DNA of 7,006 bases, taken from the NCBI GenBank assembly GCA_965656875.1, contig CBFHMJ010000047.1, positions 1 to 7,006 of the forward strand, in the 5' to 3' direction. Position numbers and translations under genes: made by a program. Below the pieces are notes generated by a model. It did no database searches and had not been told where the DNA came from. It was given only the letters and a program-made list of their open reading frames with translations. Below are positions 5,388-7,006 of this stretch, in pieces (the first letter of the stretch is position 1; every line of letters begins with the position of its first letter). The stretch is from CBFHMJ01 sp965656875. GTDB lineage: Bacteria; Pseudomonadota; Gammaproteobacteria; Enterobacterales; Alteromonadaceae.

Positions 5388-7006
5388 CCCGAACCAGGGC
5401 ACCAGCTATTTTATCTATAACGGCTTTGGTGAACTGGAGAAGCAGACTGATGCAAACGGCAGGGTCACCACGTTTGAGTATGACAAACTGGGCCGGGTAA
5501 CACAGCGTGTTGCTGATGGCAGTGTGGCCACCTTCGGGTTCGACAGCCAGAAAAAAGGCCTGCCGGACAGTGAGGCGGAACATGGCATTACCCGAACCTT
5601 CGGCTATGATGCGCTGAGCCGTCCAACAACCTCCACCGTTACCCTGGACGGTATCAGTCGCACCGTGAAAACGCAGTACGACAGCCACGCGGGTCGCCCG
5701 AAGGCGCTGGTGTATCCGAATGGCCTGACGGTGGCACTGGACTATAACGACCGGGGCTACCTGACGACGGAGCGAAACGCACAGACCGGGTATGTCTACC
5801 GGGACATCACGCAGACCGATGCGTTGGGCAATGTGACACAGACAACCCTGACGGACGGGCTGTTAACGGCACAGGCGACATACAGCCTGCGCACCGGACA
5901 GATGACAGACAACCGGGTAACGCACACCGCCAGCAGTGCCAACACCCTGCATCATCTGGAATACACGGCGTTTGATACCTTCGGTAACCTGACACAGCAA
6001 CAGAACACCCTGACCGGCCTGACCGAATCCTTCCACTACGATAAGCTGCACCGACTGACCGGGAACACGGTCACGTATGGCGGTCAGACCGTACAACAGA
6101 TTGACTATGCTTATGATGCGGTCGGTAATCTGCTGAAGAAAACCGATTACTCCGCGGACCGGCCGGATGCTTACACCTACCACACAAGTCAGCCCAATGC
6201 GGTTGCCACGGTACTGAAACCGGATAACAGCACGGTGTCGTTCAGTTATGACGCCCGGGGCAACCTGACCACCGGCGATGGCCTGACGGCAACGTACAAC
6301 ACCTGGGATAAACCGACCCGTCTGACCCGCAGTAAACAGGGTATCAGTACCACCATGGCCTTTACCTACGGTGCTGACCTGATGCGCTACAAACAGGTCA
6401 GAACCACCGACGGTATCTCTTCAACCACGTACTACATCGACAAACTGTATGAGGAAACCCACACGGCGGGCCGGACTGAGTGGAAAGCCTATATCAGTGA
6501 CGTGGCTGTGGTGGGTGAAACACAACAACAGGGCCGGTACATTGCGTTCACCCATAAAGACCGTCTTGGCTCCGGCACCACCTTCACGGACCATCACGGT
6601 CAGGTGACCGCCCTGCGAACCTTTGACCCGTTCGGTAAACCCAGAGGCAACGACGGCGCCCGCCTGAGCAATACCACGCTGGACAATCTCGACCAGAGCC
6701 GCCGGGGCTTCACCGACCACGAACATCTGGATGAGATTGATATCATTCACATGAACGGTCGGGTGTACGACTACAACCTCGGCCGCTTTATGTCCGTCGA
6801 CCCGGTGATTCAGAGTCCGGGCAACTCCCAGAGCATGAACCCGTACAGTTATATTATGAATAATCCTCTGGCGGGGGCTGACCCGACGGGGTATAGCGCA
6901 CAAACGAAAGAGCAGAAGATTACCAGGAGTGTAACGGTCAAACGTCCGGGAAGTCGCATTAAGAAAACCGTTGAAGTGGAAATAACACTTACTGATACTG
7001 ATAATG
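5374..7006 (+). CDS. Rhs core cassette 3, 5'-truncated, running off the right edge before its tip
   Basis: The frame from ATG 5374 (MRVDDPNQGTSYF) stays open to the end of the window. It covers about 220 more codons of core than copy 2: repeats such as FEYDKLGRVTQR and FGYDALSRPTTS, then the same block as copies 1 and 2, NPLAGADPTGY (ending 6894) and the start of the linker. ATG 5374 has only a poorly spaced GCAGG before it and follows a frame break, so expression is doubtful. This is more likely a silent cassette. From 5941 to 7006 I found one difference from copy 2 (2340 G, 5977 A). It has the doubled ACTGAT unit, like copy 2. Its tip and immunity gene lie to the right of the window, and it cannot be seen whether its G-run is intact. 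Confidence 0.75.
   Translation, partial: MRVDDPNQGTSYFIYNGFGELEKQTDANGRVTTFEYDKLGRVTQRVADGSVATFGFDSQKKGLPDSEAEHGITRTFGYDALSRPTTSTVTLDGISRTVKTQYDSHAGRPKALVYPNGLTVALDYNDRGYLTTERNAQTGYVYRDITQTDALGNVTQTTLTDGLLTAQATYSLRTGQMTDNRVTHTASSANTLHHLEYTAFDTFGNLTQQQNTLTGLTESFHYDKLHRLTGNTVTYGGQTVQQIDYAYDAVGNLLKKTDYSADRPDAYTYHTSQPNAVATVLKPDNSTVSFSYDARGNLTTGDGLTATYNTWDKPTRLTRSKQGISTTMAFTYGADLMRYKQVRTTDGISSTTYYIDKLYEETHTAGRTEWKAYISDVAVVGETQQQGRYIAFTHKDRLGSGTTFTDHHGQVTALRTFDPFGKPRGNDGARLSNTTLDNLDQSRRGFTDHEHLDEIDIIHMNGRVYDYNLGRFMSVDPVIQSPGNSQSMNPYSYIMNNPLAGADPTGYSAQTKEQKITRSVTVKRPGSRIKKTVEVEITLTDTDN

Larger units (their letters stand above)
1..7006 (+). repeat. Three direct copies of the Rhs core 3' end plus linker
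   Basis: The aligned blocks are 1-1205, 2304-3550 and 5941-7006, with position 1 matching 2341 and 5978. Copies 2 and 3 differ at one base over 1066. Copies 1 and 2 differ at 24 bases over 1-1020, and only two of these change a residue (S to R at 684, T to A at 900). The offsets are 2340 bases (1 to 2) and 3637 bases (2 to 3). Long direct repeats like this support recombination that removes or exchanges the DNA between them. Confidence 0.9.

Overview
The window holds part of an Rhs (rearrangement hotspot / YD-repeat) polymorphic-toxin locus, all on the + strand. It contains three tandem copies of the 3' end of an rhs gene. Two of them carry complete and different C-terminal toxin tips, each followed by its own immunity gene. 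The core ends (VDP...NPYSYIMNNPLAG[T/A]DPTGY) resemble Rhs proteins of aquatic gammaproteobacteria such as Shewanella- or Vibrio-like lineages. That is an impression from motif style and codon use, not a firm assignment. The Rhs core is GC-rich, while the tips, immunity genes and spacers are clearly AT-rich, the usual mosaic look of these loci.

Layout. (1) 1-1733: 3' end of an rhs gene, open from the left edge, with a tip carrying a zincin motif HEGYH. (2) 1733-2176: a small secreted protein whose ATG overlaps the toxin stop (TAATG), the likely immunity gene. (3) 2177-2303: a spacer with a possible fragment of an IS66-type orfA on the - strand. (4) 2304-4123: a second Rhs cassette with no start of its own. 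It reads in the same frame as copy 1 until one G is missing from a G-run at 3501-3504. Beyond that, the frame with codons from 3506 to 4123 encodes a tip with a full metzincin signature (HELGHAYGLSH plus a Met-turn NFMSY). (5) 4123-4761: its likely immunity gene, again coupled by TAATG and again with a signal peptide. (6) 4762-5300: a non-Rhs spacer with a strong hairpin, a 10-bp sequence present three times, a seven-codon ORF that looks like the start of a serine recombinase, a possible short - strand ORF and a 20-bp inverted repeat. (7) about 5301-7006: a third Rhs cassette that reaches further upstream into the core, has a frame break near 5375-5385, and runs off the right edge inside the linker before its tip.

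How it fits together: only copy 1 can be part of an expressed full-length rhs gene whose start lies left of the window. Copies 2 and 3 look like silent tip cassettes. More than 1 kb of near-identical core and linker upstream of each tip could let homologous recombination swap tip and immunity gene together. Both visible tips carry zinc-peptidase motifs and both immunity candidates look exported, so the inferred site of action is the periplasm or cell envelope of rival cells. The delivery apparatus (for example type VI secretion) is not in the window.
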